This document shows positions 1-9,280 of a DNA stretch of 64,000 nt, one piece after another. This DNA is from CAYTSA01 sp964440345 (GTDB lineage Bacteria > Desulfobacterota > Desulfovibrionia > Desulfovibrionales > Desulfovibrionaceae), in NCBI GenBank assembly GCA_964440345.1, contig CAYTSA010000004.1:1-64000 (forward strand). The letters run 5' to 3'. The notes beneath the pieces are model-generated. The model saw only the letters and a list, made by a program, of their open reading frames with translations. It did not search any database and had not been told where the DNA came from. The position numbers and the translations under genes were made by a program. Positions within the stretch are counted from its first letter, which is position 1. The number at the start of each line of letters is the position of its first letter.

Positions 1-113
1 ACGTCTTCGAGCAGCCGCAACTGCAACTCCAGGCAGGTGAAGGCAAAGCCGGCCAGGGCCGGGTGCAGGGCCGCAGACAAGGTATGCTGTTGTGCGGGCG
101 CGACGGTTTCCAT
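1..113 (-). CDS. N-terminal fragment of an unidentified protein
   Basis: This is the first 37 codons of a gene that runs off the left edge of the window. It opens with METVAPAQQHTLSAAL and continues as an alanine- and leucine-rich, probably helical segment. Third codon positions are strongly G or C, as in the neighbouring genes, whereas the other open frame on this strand is not. A stop lies two codons upstream, so the ATG at 113 is the earliest possible start. No clear ribosome binding site is visible. It is divergent from the prepilin peptidase gene. I do not recognise the family from so short a piece. Confidence 0.5.
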   Translation of the reverse strand, partial: METVAPAQQHTLSAALHPALAGFAFTCLELQLRLLED

Positions 114-254
114 ACGTCATCTGATAGAGCATCATGAGCGGCGAGGCAAGACGCCGGCCCTCTCAGAGATTCTTGCCCGCCCGGCCAATCTGTGCCAGAA
201 GACAAGCGTCGCCAAAAACCTCTGCAGCCGCCCTTGTGCGTGCAAGGAGTCGCC

Positions 255-1049
255 ATGCTCTGGTCATTTCCCTTTCTGGCCCTGGCTTTGGGCCTTATTC
301 TGGGCAGTTTCTACAATGTCTGCATCCACCGGTATCTCAGCGGGGAGTCCATTGTTTTTCCTGCGTCCAAGTGTCCCAAGTGCAGCCACAAACTGCGCTG
401 GTACGAGAACATCCCGGTGCTCAGCTGGGTGCTGCTGCGCGGCAAGTGCTCAAACTGCAAACAATCCATCAGCTTGCGCTACCCCATTGTGGAGCTGACG
501 TCCGGCGTGTGGGCCATGGCCCTGGCCGTCAAGTACGGGCCCACCGGCGCCTGGGGCGTGTACATGGTCATCGGGGCCATTTTCATCATCGCCAGCTTTA
601 TTGATTTTCAGGAATACATCCTGCCGGACATTCTGACGCTGCCCGGGGCGGGCGTGGCCCTGGCCGGGGCCTATTTTGTGCTCCAGCCGCAGCTGGGCGG
701 GCCTACCCTTTCAGAATCGCTTATCGGCATGGTTGCGGGCGCGGGCGCGCTGCTCGCGTTGCGGCAGACATATATGGTGCTGAAAGGAATAGAGGGCCTG
801 GGCATGGGCGACGTGAAACTGATGCTCATGATCGGGGCCATTCTGGGCTGGCAGGCCCTGCCCGCGGCGGTCACGGCCGGGGCTATTATCGCTTTGCCCA
901 TTTCCATCATCTACATGCGCATGCAGCCGGAAAAGGGCATGAAGGCCATGGTGCCGTTCGGGCCGTTTTTGAGCCTTGGCTGCATGCTCTACATCTTGTT
1001 CGGCGACTGGTTCATGGGCTGGTACCTGAGCTACGCGGGGCTGGCGTAG
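255..1049 (+). CDS. pilD: Type IV prepilin peptidase / N-methyltransferase
   Basis: This integral membrane aspartic protease cleaves the leader of type IV prepilins and type II secretion pseudopilins and methylates the new N-terminal residue. The 264-residue product has the cytoplasmic zinc-binding pairs C40-x2-C43 and C65-x2-C68 that mark the bifunctional enzyme. The two catalytic aspartates are visible as D117 in IDFQEYILPD and D186 in GMGD. Several hydrophobic helices follow. The start at 255 is chosen because AAGGAG sits five bases upstream; an in-frame start at 192 would add 21 residues absent from the family. No pilin or secretion genes are adjacent, so its substrates lie elsewhere. Confidence 0.95.
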   Translation: MLWSFPFLALALGLILGSFYNVCIHRYLSGESIVFPASKCPKCSHKLRWYENIPVLSWVLLRGKCSNCKQSISLRYPIVELTSGVWAMALAVKYGPTGAWGVYMVIGAIFIIASFIDFQEYILPDILTLPGAGVALAGAYFVLQPQLGGPTLSESLIGMVAGAGALLALRQTYMVLKGIEGLGMGDVKLMLMIGAILGWQALPAAVTAGAIIALPISIIYMRMQPEKGMKAMVPFGPFLSLGCMLYILFGDWFMGWYLSYAGLA

Positions 1050-1099
1050 GACAAATTGTTGAAGCAATCGCGGCCGGCTGTTTGTTCACCAGGCCTCTG

Positions 1100-1828
1100 C
1101 TACAGCGCTCCCCCGGCAGTGCGCGCCTGGTTCTCTTCCTGGCGCAGCTCAGCCAGCCAGGCGTGCACCGGCGCGGCCATGTCCCTGGCAATGGTCTGCA
1201 TGAGCACGGCCATGGGCTCCATGGGCATCCGGGACGTTTCCCGGTAAAAAATGAAATCCTGGTCAGGATGGTTTTGTATCCGGGCAGACTGGATCATGTT
1301 CCAAATCAACTTGCCGGTGGAGGTTTCATAGACGTACAGATGCATGGCCAGCTCGCTGGCGCCTGCCGTGCCGCCCATGAACAGGCGGGTCACGTCGCCG
1401 GTCACCACCAGGTCGGCCCCCATGGCCCGGCCTATTGCAACAGCGTGACCAGGCCCCTCCCAGGGTCCGTTCTGATAGTATTCGCATTGCGTGAAAACCT
1501 GGCGCTCCACCCACTGGGCCCAAAACATGCGGCCCAGCTCCAGGCCCAGATGCTTGCGTTCTTCCATGTTCTGCAGAATGCGAAAAGGCGTCACCACTGC
1601 CGCAGGCATGCGCATGGGCTCGTCCAGCGGCCGCACCAGCACCTGCGGCCCGCCGCCGGACTCCACTGCTTCATCTACAAATACGGTTGTTTGCGTTCCC
1701 ACCCAGTCGTATCGCTCCACGGTTCTGGGACCGCAGCTTGCCGCGGTCAGGGCGAACACAACCAGGGCGAACACAACCGGGGCGGACGCCGGCAGGCTAA
1801 ACCAGGCCAGGCGCTTGATGGTCGTCAT
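1100..1828 (-). CDS. Predicted lipoprotein, CsgG-like fold possible
   Basis: The 242-residue product starts with a charged segment, a hydrophobic stretch and the lipobox-like AAS-C at Cys32, so it is probably lipidated and held in the cell envelope. The body contains AIGRAMGADLVVTGDVTRLF and LYVYETSTGKLIW. That pattern of a nucleotide-free alpha/beta domain is seen in CsgG-related and other penicillin-binding-activator-type lipoproteins, where a stress- or assembly-related role is known. The match is by eye only. AAGGAG nine bases before the ATG supports the start. The gene converges on the prepilin peptidase gene and lies downstream of the YIP1 pair. Confidence 0.6.
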   Translation of the reverse strand: MTTIKRLAWFSLPASAPVVFALVVFALTAASCGPRTVERYDWVGTQTTVFVDEAVESGGGPQVLVRPLDEPMRMPAAVVTPFRILQNMEERKHLGLELGRMFWAQWVERQVFTQCEYYQNGPWEGPGHAVAIGRAMGADLVVTGDVTRLFMGGTAGASELAMHLYVYETSTGKLIWNMIQSARIQNHPDQDFIFYRETSRMPMEPMAVLMQTIARDMAAPVHAWLAELRQEENQARTAGGAL

Positions 1829-1932
1829 TCCTGTCGTCTCCTTGCAGTCATCGTGTGGTCATCCTGTTGACGCCGTCAGTATGCATACGGCGTTGCAGCA
1901 GATGACATGCAAGATGCACGCCGTGAGGCCGC

Positions 1933-2268
1933 CTATTGTATCATTTGGGTGGGCGAGGGAGCCGTCTGCACGACCTTGATGAGCTGCTCCCGGGAATCTT
2001 CCAGGCTTTTGCGCAGGGCCAGCCGTTTTTCCTGCGGCAGCCGGCGGAAGGCCGGCTGGGTGGTCAGCTCGGCAAGCTGCTCCATTTCCGCGCGGATGGA
2101 CTGCACTTTGCGGTAGTGGTCGTGCTCGCGGGGCCAGACTTTTTCGGCAACGCAGGCCAGCTCGCGCATTTCGTCGGCCAGTTCGCGGAACTTTTTCGGG
2201 TCCACTTCTTTGGCAATGCGGCGCTGCTCCTGCATGCGGCGCCACCAGTATTTCAAGCGCTCCTTCAT
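1933..2268 (-). CDS. Small charged coiled-coil protein, unknown function
   Basis: This 111-residue protein is rich in Arg, Glu and Lys and is predicted to be almost wholly helical, with heptad-like spacing such as FRELADEMRELACVAEKVW. It has no signal peptide or membrane segment. Its ATG overlaps the stop of the upstream zinc-ribbon/YIP1 gene in an ATGA arrangement, so the two are almost certainly translated together. I do not recognise the family. A cytoplasmic partner of the membrane protein encoded before it is a reasonable inference but is not shown by the sequence. Confidence 0.7.
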   Translation of the reverse strand: MKERLKYWWRRMQEQRRIAKEVDPKKFRELADEMRELACVAEKVWPREHDHYRKVQSIRAEMEQLAELTTQPAFRRLPQEKRLALRKSLEDSREQLIKVVQTAPSPTQMIQ

Positions 2269-3362
2269 TGCACGGCTCTCATATCTGCGGCCATCATGGC
2301 GATGGACATGATGATGATGACGAAGACCGCCGCTATGCTCATGTGCTTGAGCACCAGGGCCAGAATGACCTTGCCGTAGCTTGTGTCGTTGATTTCCTTG
2401 AATCCGATGACGTTGACAATGAGCGACCAGACAAAAGCGACCAGGGCCGCCACGACCGGGGCGGGAATAATAGCGAACAAAAACGCGGCCGAGGCATAGG
2501 CGTTGGCCCGGAAGGTTCCTTCAAATCCGCCTTTGTTGGCTTTTACCAGACAAAAAAATGCGTAGGTGATGACGCTGTCGATGTACAAATAGACAAGATA
2601 CAAAGCCGGGGTAAGCACCAGGAAGTATACCGTGCTATAATCATTGACAAGCCGGACAAACTGCTGCAATTCCGGCCGCTCGTTCAAGGCCGCCATGTCT
2701 GCGGAGCTCATGCCTATGTTGTGCCAGACCATTTGCACCAGCGAGAGTATGCCCACCACCAGCAGATAAAAGCCCATGGGGCGGATGACGCCCCGGCCCA
2801 GGGGCATGCGCCGGAAAAACGCCGGCGCGCCAAACACGGCTCGCTTCACCGTGGCGCCAAAGCCTTTGAAAAACCCGTATGTTTCCAGGTCTTCCCATGG
2901 CGGAGAATCGTTTCGCTCAGGGTCTTCGTTAGGGCCCGGGGCGGAACGGCGTGCAGCCCCGGCCTCTTCGTCGCCTCCCATGGCCTCCAGGCGATCCCAT
3001 ATGTCTCCCTGGTTTGCGCTGGCCCCTGGGCTGCCTTGCGGCGGAGCGGGCATGGGGCCTGGCGCGTCATCGTCCTGTGGCGCAGTTGCAGGGGGCTGTA
3101 ATTCTTCGTCCGGCGCCGGCGCTCTTGCCGGCGAAACGGCCTCGGGTGCGGCGCGCGGCGTTGGCGGCGCTTCTGCTTCAGGCGTGTTTTCAGGCGTGTT
3201 TTCAGGCGCGTTTTCTGGCGCGTTCTCCATAGGGTGCTGCTGCACGCTACGGAAGCGAAATCTATGGCCGCACTTGGGGCAGGTGGCCATTTCGGCCGTG
3301 TGGGGTATTTTTGCGTCCGGGATATCCCGGGCGAATTTGCATTCTGGACAAACTATGTGCAT
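2265..3362 (-). CDS. Zinc-ribbon and YIP1-family membrane protein
   Basis: The product begins MHIVCPECKFARDIPD and carries CPEC...CPKC, the MJ0042-type zinc ribbon often found at the start of deltaproteobacterial membrane proteins. A low-complexity Pro/Glu/Ala linker follows, including a PENAPENAPENTPENTP run encoded by 12-base repeats near 3180-3228. The C-terminal half has about five membrane segments typical of the YIP1 (Yip1/Yip5) family. The function of bacterial members is unknown. I prefer the ATG at 3362, preceded by AAGGA, over an upstream ATG at 3395, because the zinc ribbon normally starts at residue 1. The stop overlaps the next gene. Confidence 0.8.
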   Translation of the reverse strand: MHIVCPECKFARDIPDAKIPHTAEMATCPKCGHRFRFRSVQQHPMENAPENAPENTPENTPEAEAPPTPRAAPEAVSPARAPAPDEELQPPATAPQDDDAPGPMPAPPQGSPGASANQGDIWDRLEAMGGDEEAGAARRSAPGPNEDPERNDSPPWEDLETYGFFKGFGATVKRAVFGAPAFFRRMPLGRGVIRPMGFYLLVVGILSLVQMVWHNIGMSSADMAALNERPELQQFVRLVNDYSTVYFLVLTPALYLVYLYIDSVITYAFFCLVKANKGGFEGTFRANAYASAAFLFAIIPAPVVAALVAFVWSLIVNVIGFKEINDTSYGKVILALVLKHMSIAAVFVIIIMSIAMMAADMRAVQ

Positions 3363-3574
3363 CGACGTTTCCTTATGACCATCAAATAGTTTCACGAATG
3401 CTAGCGTTTCCCGTTGTCTTAATCAAGAGCGCTTTGCCTCATTGCGCTTTGCCTCATGCGTAAATTCGTGTATTCTGCAGTTGGTCATTTTTTCAAAACA
3501 AAAAACGCATGGCTGCGCAGGGGGTTGGGACATCACCGGGCGGGCCTGCTGCGTCTTTCAAAAAGGAGAAAACC

Positions 3575-6460
3575 ATGGCTTTTACCACCAGCGCCTCATG
3601 CGCCCTGCGCAGAGCGCTCGTTCTGTGTGTCTTCAGCATTGCATTTGCCGCGGCAGCCCAGGCCGCCTATCTACGCAATATTCCGCAAACCATTACCCAG
3701 CCGGACGGGCAAACCATCGAATGCTTTGCTTCGGGCGACGAATTCTTCAACTGGATTCACGACGCCGCGGGTCGGGTCATCATCCAGGACGATTCCGGTT
3801 TTTGGACCTACGCCCGGAAGATCGACGGCGCTTTGGCTCCCTCCTCCCACGTCGTCGGCCGGGTGGACGCAGAGGCGCTGGGCATAAAGCCAGGCCTGCA
3901 GCCTGACCAAGACCTGTTGCGCCAGACGCGTATGCGCGCCCGGGACTTCATGGCCCAGGCCCCGCCCCGGCCGGCGCCTACGTCCGGAACCATCAACAAC
4001 CTGGTCATTTTCATCCGGTTCAGCGACGACACTGAATTCTCCCGCACACTCTCCTCCTATGACACAATGCTCAACGATACAGCTGTCGGCGCAAACTCCA
4101 TGAACAACTATTTTCAGGAAGTTTCGTATGGCGACTTGACTGTGCAAAGCTCCTTTTACCCCCAAGGCGGGACAATGGTGGTCTCCTATCAGGACACCCA
4201 GCCCAGAGCCTACTTTCAGCCCTACAATGCAACCACCAACCCGAGCGGCTACAATGGCGACGACCAGCGCACAGAAAGGGAGCAAAGCATGCTGGAGCGG
4301 GCAATCAACGCCATCTCCGGGTCAGTCTCCGGCATAGAGCTGGACGGCGACAACGACGGCGACGTGGACAGCGTCAACTTCATTGTCCGCGGCTCGCCAG
4401 ACGGCTGGAGCGACCTGCTCTGGCCGCACAAGTGGTCGCTGTACACCAAAAACGTCACCATAAACGGCGACCGGGTGTATGAATATGCCTTTCAGCTGGA
4501 AACTTCGTTGGACTTCAGCGGGGTGGGGGTGCTCTGCCACGAAATGTTCCATGTACTCGGGGCGCCGGACCTGTATCACTACTACGAGCGCAAAGACGTC
4601 AACCCGGTTTACAAGTGGGACCTCATGGAATATAACCAGAACCCGCCCCAGCACATGATGGCGTACATGAAATACCGCTACGGCAAGTGGATAGACTCCA
4701 TTCCGGAAATCACCAGCAGCGGGACCTATACGCTCAATCCGCTGACATCCAGCGACAACAACTGCTACAAGATAGCCTCTCCATACACTACGTCAGAGTA
4801 TTTCATGGTGGAATACCGCCGGCAAACCGGCACGTTCGAAAGCTCCCTGCCCGGCTCCGGCCTCATCGTCTACCGCATCAACACCGCCGCAGACGGCGAC
4901 GGCAACCGCGACCTGCCAGACGAAGTATACATTTACCGGCCCAACGGGACCAATACGGTGAACGGCGATCCAGACAGCGCGTACTTTTCCAGCGAATCCG
5001 GCCGCACCACCATCACCAGCGCCACCAGCCCCAACGGCTTCCTCTCTTCCAACGCCGACGGCGGGTTGAACATCTCCAGCGTGGGTTCAGCCGGGGACGC
5101 CATATCCTTCACTGTCACCCTGGAAGAGCAAAGCGACAGCCTGACCATCACTTCGCCTAATGGCGGAGAAAAGTGGGAAACAGGCAGCACACAGACCATC
5201 ACCTGGAACAGTTCCGGCGACGCCGGCTCCACTGTGAGTTTGGAGCTTTACAATCTCGGCTCCCTGGACCGGACCATCGCCGCCAGCACGGACAATGACG
5301 GTTCCTACGATTGGACCATTCCCGGCGATGTCACGCCATCCGGCAATTACAAAGTCAAAATTACCAGCCTGTCCAACGCCGCCGTCACCGACCAGAGCGA
5401 CAGCAGCTTTTCCATTCAAGCCCCAGTCGAGTCCGGTCCAGACCTGTTCTTTCTGTCGTATACGGTGTCTTCCTACCAGGTGACAGAAGGCGAAACCTTT
5501 CAGGTGTCTGTCAATGAGATCAACCAAGGCTCCAGTCAGGCTGGCGCCAGCAAGACAGCCTTGTACCTGACTGATGAACTCGGCAACCTGGACAACGCCT
5601 GGAAAAGCGATTTGGCCGATGTCCCGGCCTTGAATCCTTCAGAGACGTACTCCCCTTCGTGGAGCTTCTCCTTTCCAAACCTGGGTTCTGGAACCTACAC
5701 CGTTTGGCTGTATTTCGAGGCTGACACTGAAGGCGACGTACCCGAAGAGGACGAAGAAAACCTGGCGTATGGCGTGAACCCGATCAGCGTGACTTCCACG
5801 ACCTCGCCAACGGCCATCACCGTGCTCTCGCCCAACGGCGGCGAGTCCGCAACTGCAGGCGAGACCATGGACATTGAGTGGGTGAGCCAGGGCTATGTGG
5901 GCGACCAGGTGAATGTGTCCTTGTACAAGGGGGGCTCTCTGGAAAGCAGCATCGCCGCCAACCTCAAGGACACGGGAACCTATTCCTGGACTGTGCCCTC
6001 TGGCCTGGCCGACGGCGACGACTACACCGTGCGGGTGGAGAGCGCCCTGGACAGCGACGTCTACGACGACAGCGACGCGGCCTTTTCCATCGCAGGCGGG
6101 GGAGCCATTGCCTCCATCACCGTGACCAGCCCCAACGGCGGCGAGACCTGGCAACTGGGGTCCGCACAGACCATCCAGTGGACCAGTCAGGGCCTGGTAG
6201 GCTCCAGCGTGAGCATTGAACTCTACAAATCCGGGGCCTCGCACCTGGTGCTGGCCGCCTCCACGGACGACGACGGCGCGTTTGCATGGACCGTATCCAA
6301 GGCCTTGGCCCCCGCTTCAGACTACACCATACGCATCATGAGCCTGGACGATGCAACAGTATATGACGACAGCGACGGCTGGTTCTCATTATCTTCAGGG
6401 TCTGAGCCCCAGGAAGGCGCCTCGGTCGCGCCCGTGGTCAAGCTGTTGTTGCTGCAATAG
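3575..6460 (+). CDS. Secreted M6-family metalloprotease with C-terminal repeats
   Basis: The 961-residue product has a signal peptide of about 29 residues ending AAAAQA. An M6 (immune-inhibitor-A-like) catalytic domain follows, with the zinc motif HEMFHVLGAPD (His322, Glu323, His326, Asp332). After the protease come three copies of a Kre9/KNH-like repeat starting SPNGGE near residues 523, 749 and 849, with a CARDB-like domain between the first two near 620-710. These are probable adhesion or wall-binding modules. The very end is VVKLLLLQ. AAAAGGAGAA precedes the ATG at 3575; an upstream in-frame start at 3509 is not favoured because it would bury the signal peptide. An extracellular protein-degrading role is likely. 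Confidence 0.9.
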   Translation: MAFTTSASCALRRALVLCVFSIAFAAAAQAAYLRNIPQTITQPDGQTIECFASGDEFFNWIHDAAGRVIIQDDSGFWTYARKIDGALAPSSHVVGRVDAEALGIKPGLQPDQDLLRQTRMRARDFMAQAPPRPAPTSGTINNLVIFIRFSDDTEFSRTLSSYDTMLNDTAVGANSMNNYFQEVSYGDLTVQSSFYPQGGTMVVSYQDTQPRAYFQPYNATTNPSGYNGDDQRTEREQSMLERAINAISGSVSGIELDGDNDGDVDSVNFIVRGSPDGWSDLLWPHKWSLYTKNVTINGDRVYEYAFQLETSLDFSGVGVLCHEMFHVLGAPDLYHYYERKDVNPVYKWDLMEYNQNPPQHMMAYMKYRYGKWIDSIPEITSSGTYTLNPLTSSDNNCYKIASPYTTSEYFMVEYRRQTGTFESSLPGSGLIVYRINTAADGDGNRDLPDEVYIYRPNGTNTVNGDPDSAYFSSESGRTTITSATSPNGFLSSNADGGLNISSVGSAGDAISFTVTLEEQSDSLTITSPNGGEKWETGSTQTITWNSSGDAGSTVSLELYNLGSLDRTIAASTDNDGSYDWTIPGDVTPSGNYKVKITSLSNAAVTDQSDSSFSIQAPVESGPDLFFLSYTVSSYQVTEGETFQVSVNEINQGSSQAGASKTALYLTDELGNLDNAWKSDLADVPALNPSETYSPSWSFSFPNLGSGTYTVWLYFEADTEGDVPEEDEENLAYGVNPISVTSTTSPTAITVLSPNGGESATAGETMDIEWVSQGYVGDQVNVSLYKGGSLESSIAANLKDTGTYSWTVPSGLADGDDYTVRVESALDSDVYDDSDAAFSIAGGGAIASITVTSPNGGETWQLGSAQTIQWTSQGLVGSSVSIELYKSGASHLVLAASTDDDGAFAWTVSKALAPASDYTIRIMSLDDATVYDDSDGWFSLSSGSEPQEGASVAPVVKLLLLQ

Positions 6461-6465
6461 ACTCT

Positions 6466-6483
6466 GCGCCAAGGGGCGCTTTG
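6466..6483. terminator. Short hairpin between convergent genes
   Basis: GCGCC at 6466-6470 pairs with GGCGC at 6475-6479 around an AAGG loop and is followed by TTTG. It lies between the convergent M6 protease and rlmH genes and could act as a weak intrinsic terminator for the protease gene. Confidence 0.45.
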
Positions 6484-6493
6484 CCTGTCAGGT

Positions 6494-6976
6494 TTATTCA
6501 TGATGGTAAGGCGCCCCGGCCAGAATGGCGCCGGCCCGGTACAGTTGCTCGAAGAGCACCACCCGGGCCAGCTCGTGGGGCAGAGTCATGGGTCCCAGAC
6601 TGATGGTCCGCGCCGCGCGTTGCTTCACCTGTATCCCCAAGCCAAAGGGGCCGCCCGCGACGAAGCAGGGCGTCCGGTTGCGGTCCAGGGTCATGTCCTG
6701 CAACAGCGCAGCAAACTGCGGCGACGTGAAGGATTTGCCTCTTTCGTCCAAAGCCAACACAACATCCGTTTCCCGCAGCCCGGAGAGGATATTACCGCCC
6801 TCCTCTTCTGTCCTGGCTTCAGGCGAGAGTTTGGCGTTCCCGTCCTTTACCTCCACGACTTCCAGGCTCCAGTACGCTGCCAGCCGCTTGAGGTAATGAC
6901 TGGCGGCTTTTGCCCAATGCGCGGTTTTCAGCTTGCCCACGCAGATGCAGCGCAAAGGCGGGCCAGTGCTTTTCAT
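6494..6976 (-). CDS. rlmH: 23S rRNA pseudouridine-1915 N3-methyltransferase
   Basis: RlmH methylates pseudouridine 1915 in helix 69 of 23S rRNA on the assembled 70S ribosome, using S-adenosylmethionine. The 160-residue length is normal for the family. The SPOUT knot region is visible as FVAGGPFGLG, and the conserved C-terminus reads HELARVVLFEQLYRAGAILAG with PYHHE at the end. The gene stands alone, convergent with the M6 protease and divergent from shikimate kinase. Confidence 0.96.
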   Translation of the reverse strand: MKSTGPPLRCICVGKLKTAHWAKAASHYLKRLAAYWSLEVVEVKDGNAKLSPEARTEEEGGNILSGLRETDVVLALDERGKSFTSPQFAALLQDMTLDRNRTPCFVAGGPFGLGIQVKQRAARTISLGPMTLPHELARVVLFEQLYRAGAILAGAPYHHE

Positions 6977-7090
6977 GGATGCGTCTCCCCCTGATTAAGT
7001 CGGTTACTCTGACCATTACGGCTTTACACCCGGCAAGGCTTGGGCCACAATGCGTTTTTCACTGCGCAAAGGCAAGGAAACACGATTGAT

Positions 7091-7642
7091 ATGACTGAGT
7101 CTGCGATTTCGCGGGAAAGCCTGTGCGTCTCCCTGGTTGGCATGGCCGGCGCTGGCAAAACCACCATTGGCGAGCTGTTGGCCCACAAGCTGGGCTGGGC
7201 GCACATAGACACCGACCAGTTGATAGAAGCCTATTTCGGCGCCGGATTGCAGGCGGTTTTTGACTCTCTGGGCCGGGAAGCGTTCCTCCAGGCGGAAACA
7301 GAGCTGGTGGCCAACCTGGGCGCCAAACGTTGCGTCATCTCCACCGGCGGGAGCGTTATTTATGGCCAAAAGGCCGTGGACCGGCTGCGGGCGCTGGGCC
7401 CTGTGGCGTATCTGCAGGCAGGAGTGGAAACCGTAAAAGCCCGCATTGCCAAAAACCCGGACCGCGGCTTGGCCGTGGCTGAGGGCCAGACATTGGAAGA
7501 CCTGTACAACGAGCGGGCGCCCCTGTACGACACTGCAGCCGATTTCGTGGTGGACACGGAAACGCACAGCCCGGAGGAGAGCGCCGCGTTGATTGCCGCA
7601 TGGTTGCAGGAGAAGCTGGAGCAAGCGGCTGCAAAGGGGTGA
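7091..7642 (+). CDS. aroK: Shikimate kinase
   Basis: The enzyme phosphorylates shikimate at the 3-hydroxyl with ATP in the chorismate pathway. The product has the P-loop GMAGAGKT at residues 17-24, the shikimate-binding start IDTDQLIEAYFG, and STGGSVIY for the substrate-binding GG motif. The lid is represented by NPDRGLA, and the C-terminal RAPLY helix is typical. I chose the ATG at 7091 with AAGGAA eleven bases upstream; an in-frame alternative at 7040 adds 17 unconserved residues. Length (183 residues) is slightly above the usual 170. No other aro genes are adjacent. Confidence 0.92.
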   Translation: MTESAISRESLCVSLVGMAGAGKTTIGELLAHKLGWAHIDTDQLIEAYFGAGLQAVFDSLGREAFLQAETELVANLGAKRCVISTGGSVIYGQKAVDRLRALGPVAYLQAGVETVKARIAKNPDRGLAVAEGQTLEDLYNERAPLYDTAADFVVDTETHSPEESAALIAAWLQEKLEQAAAKG

Positions 7643-7838
7643 GCGGAAGGACTGTTTTTTTACACCAGTCTTCTTCGTTTTATTTCTTGGAGCAACAAAT
7701 TGCTAACCATTTTGCCAGTATTATTAACCTTGACACCAAGTCTTAATGTGCTTATAAATATTTTGCGGTTGGGAGAGCTGTACATCGGTTCGTCGGATAT
7801 ACTCCGCCTGGCTGCTATTTCAATAACTCCTGCTAGAC
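7643..7838. other. AT-rich intergenic stretch before the DUF3800 gene
   Basis: These roughly 200 bases are clearly more AT-rich than the flanking genes and contain no convincing ORF. They probably belong to the same acquired insertion as the DUF3800 gene that follows. Confidence 0.4.
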
Positions 7839-7870
7839 GCCCAGACCATAACGTCTGGGCTTTCTTGTTT
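7839..7870 (+). terminator. Intrinsic terminator upstream of the DUF3800 gene
   Basis: GCCCAGAC at 7839-7846 and GTCTGGGC at 7853-7860 form a perfect 8-bp stem with a CATAAC loop, followed by TTTCTTGTTT. It ends only four bases before the DUF3800 start. It may therefore terminate a short transcript from the AT-rich leader, or attenuate the DUF3800 gene itself. Confidence 0.7.
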
Positions 7871-7874
7871 AGCC

Positions 7875-8635
7875 ATGTATCTCCTATATCTTGACGATTC
7901 AGGGTCTGTTCGCAACAGAACAGAAGAGTATCTGGTATTGGCCGGCATATGTGTCCATGAAAAAAAACTTTATTGGATCAATAAACATCTTGACGAGCTG
8001 GCTAAATCAATAGCCCCTCAACATCCCAACTCCATTGAATTCCATGCATCGGCAATTTATTCTGGAAAAATGATCCCTGGAAAAGCATGGGAAGAAATGA
8101 AAAAATTGACATAATAAAGTCTGTTTTGCAGGTAGCGAACAAAGAATCACAAGACACGGCTGTCTTTGCCTGCGCTGTTAAAAAGTACGCCTATGATAAT
8201 ACTGATCCCATGGAGTTAGCTTTCGAAAACCTTTGCAGCAGATTTGATCTATTCCTGAACCGTGTTTACCACAAAACTGGTGAGAACCATGCTGGGTTGA
8301 TCATATTAGACGAATCTTCACATGAGACTGCTTTGCAGAAGCTTGCAATGGATTTCCGTGTCATAGGGACTAAATGGAAGGTAATACAAAATATATTAGA
8401 AGTCCCTTTGTTCGTGGACTCTAGAGCTTCAAGAGCAATACAACTTGCAGACCATATTGCGTATGCAGTTTTTCGAAGATATGAATCAAAGGATTTGACT
8501 TACTTTGATATAATACAGCACTGTTTTGATAAGCATGACGGCAAGATTCACGGATTGGTGCACAAACATGAAGCCATCCATATGTGCACGTGCCCCTATT
8601 GTATAACAAGACAGTTAGCGCCTGGAAGTGAATAA
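7875..8635 (+). pseudogene. DUF3800-family gene with a frameshift
   Basis: The first frame (7875-8114) opens MYLLYLDDSGSVRN, the hallmark start of DUF3800 proteins, and stops after EEMKKLT. The second frame, open through 8635, continues as KIDIIKSVLQVANK and carries the rest of the family pattern, including ILDESSHE and SRASRAIQLADHIAYAVFR. The two frames join at a run of six A at 8100-8105, where a single-base slip (-1) restores one protein of about 250 residues. DUF3800 proteins are predicted RNase H-like nucleases often found in accessory regions; the biochemical role is not established. The AT-rich composition suggests horizontal acquisition. It could be a true pseudogene, a sequencing error, or a slippage-expressed gene. 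Confidence 0.75.
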
Positions 8636-8663
8636 GCATAAGAATGAGCCAAGAGACGCATCC

Positions 8664-9260
8664 ATGAAAACATCCCGCGCCAACCACCCCGCGCTCAAGC
8701 AGCTGGCCCAGTTGTACGAGCGCATGCAACAAGAATATGAGGCCACGGCGGCGCAGGCCCCCGGGTTCAGCTGTTCCGGCTGCCCGGAGAACTGCTGCGT
8801 CAGCTATTTTCAGCATCACACGTACATTGAGTGGGCTTTTTTATGGAAGGGCGTGCGCGCGCTGTCCAAGGACAAGAAGCAGGACTACCTGCAGCGGGCC
8901 GAGGCCAACGTACGCAAGTGCCAGACTGCGCTGGCCCAAGGGCTGCGGCCCAAGGTCATGTGCCCGCTCAACGATGACGGGCTGTGCGGCCTGTATGCGC
9001 ACCGGATGATGATCTGCCGCATGCACGGTACGGCGCACAGCTTGGCCCGGCCGGACGGCCAGGTTCAGGCGTACCCTGGCTGTTTCCGTTTTCAGGCGGC
9101 GGCTGATGAGAATGCGTCGCCAGTGCTTGACCGGACGCCGCTTTACCGGGAGCTGGCCCGGTTGGAGCAGCTGTTTCTGGGCAAAGCGGCCGGTCGCGCG
9201 CCCAAGGTGGACTTGACCCTGGCGCAAATGCTGGCGTACGGTCCCCCAAAGTTGCCGTAA
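8664..9260 (+). CDS. YkgJ-type cysteine-cluster protein
   Basis: The product carries the metal-binding pattern CSGCPENCC (Cys37, 40, 44, 45), then CPLNDDGLCGLY, ICRMHG and YPGC. These are the spaced cysteines of the YkgJ / zinc- or iron-chelating family. The function of the family is unresolved, with Fe-S or zinc binding assumed. The ATG at 8664 is chosen; an in-frame GTG at 8628 overlaps the DUF3800 end and lacks support. It appears to lead a three-gene operon with a lipoprotein and larB. Confidence 0.8.
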   Translation: MKTSRANHPALKQLAQLYERMQQEYEATAAQAPGFSCSGCPENCCVSYFQHHTYIEWAFLWKGVRALSKDKKQDYLQRAEANVRKCQTALAQGLRPKVMCPLNDDGLCGLYAHRMMICRMHGTAHSLARPDGQVQAYPGCFRFQAAADENASPVLDRTPLYRELARLEQLFLGKAAGRAPKVDLTLAQMLAYGPPKLP

Positions 9261-9280
9261 TCCGCCTACAGGACTGCGCT

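Noticed and set aside
8097..8110. Canonical programmed -1 frameshift signal in the DUF3800 gene
   Set aside because: The bases before the A-run (ATG AAA AAA) do not give the standard X XXY YYZ heptamer, and no downstream stem is evident. Slippage remains possible but not of the classic type.
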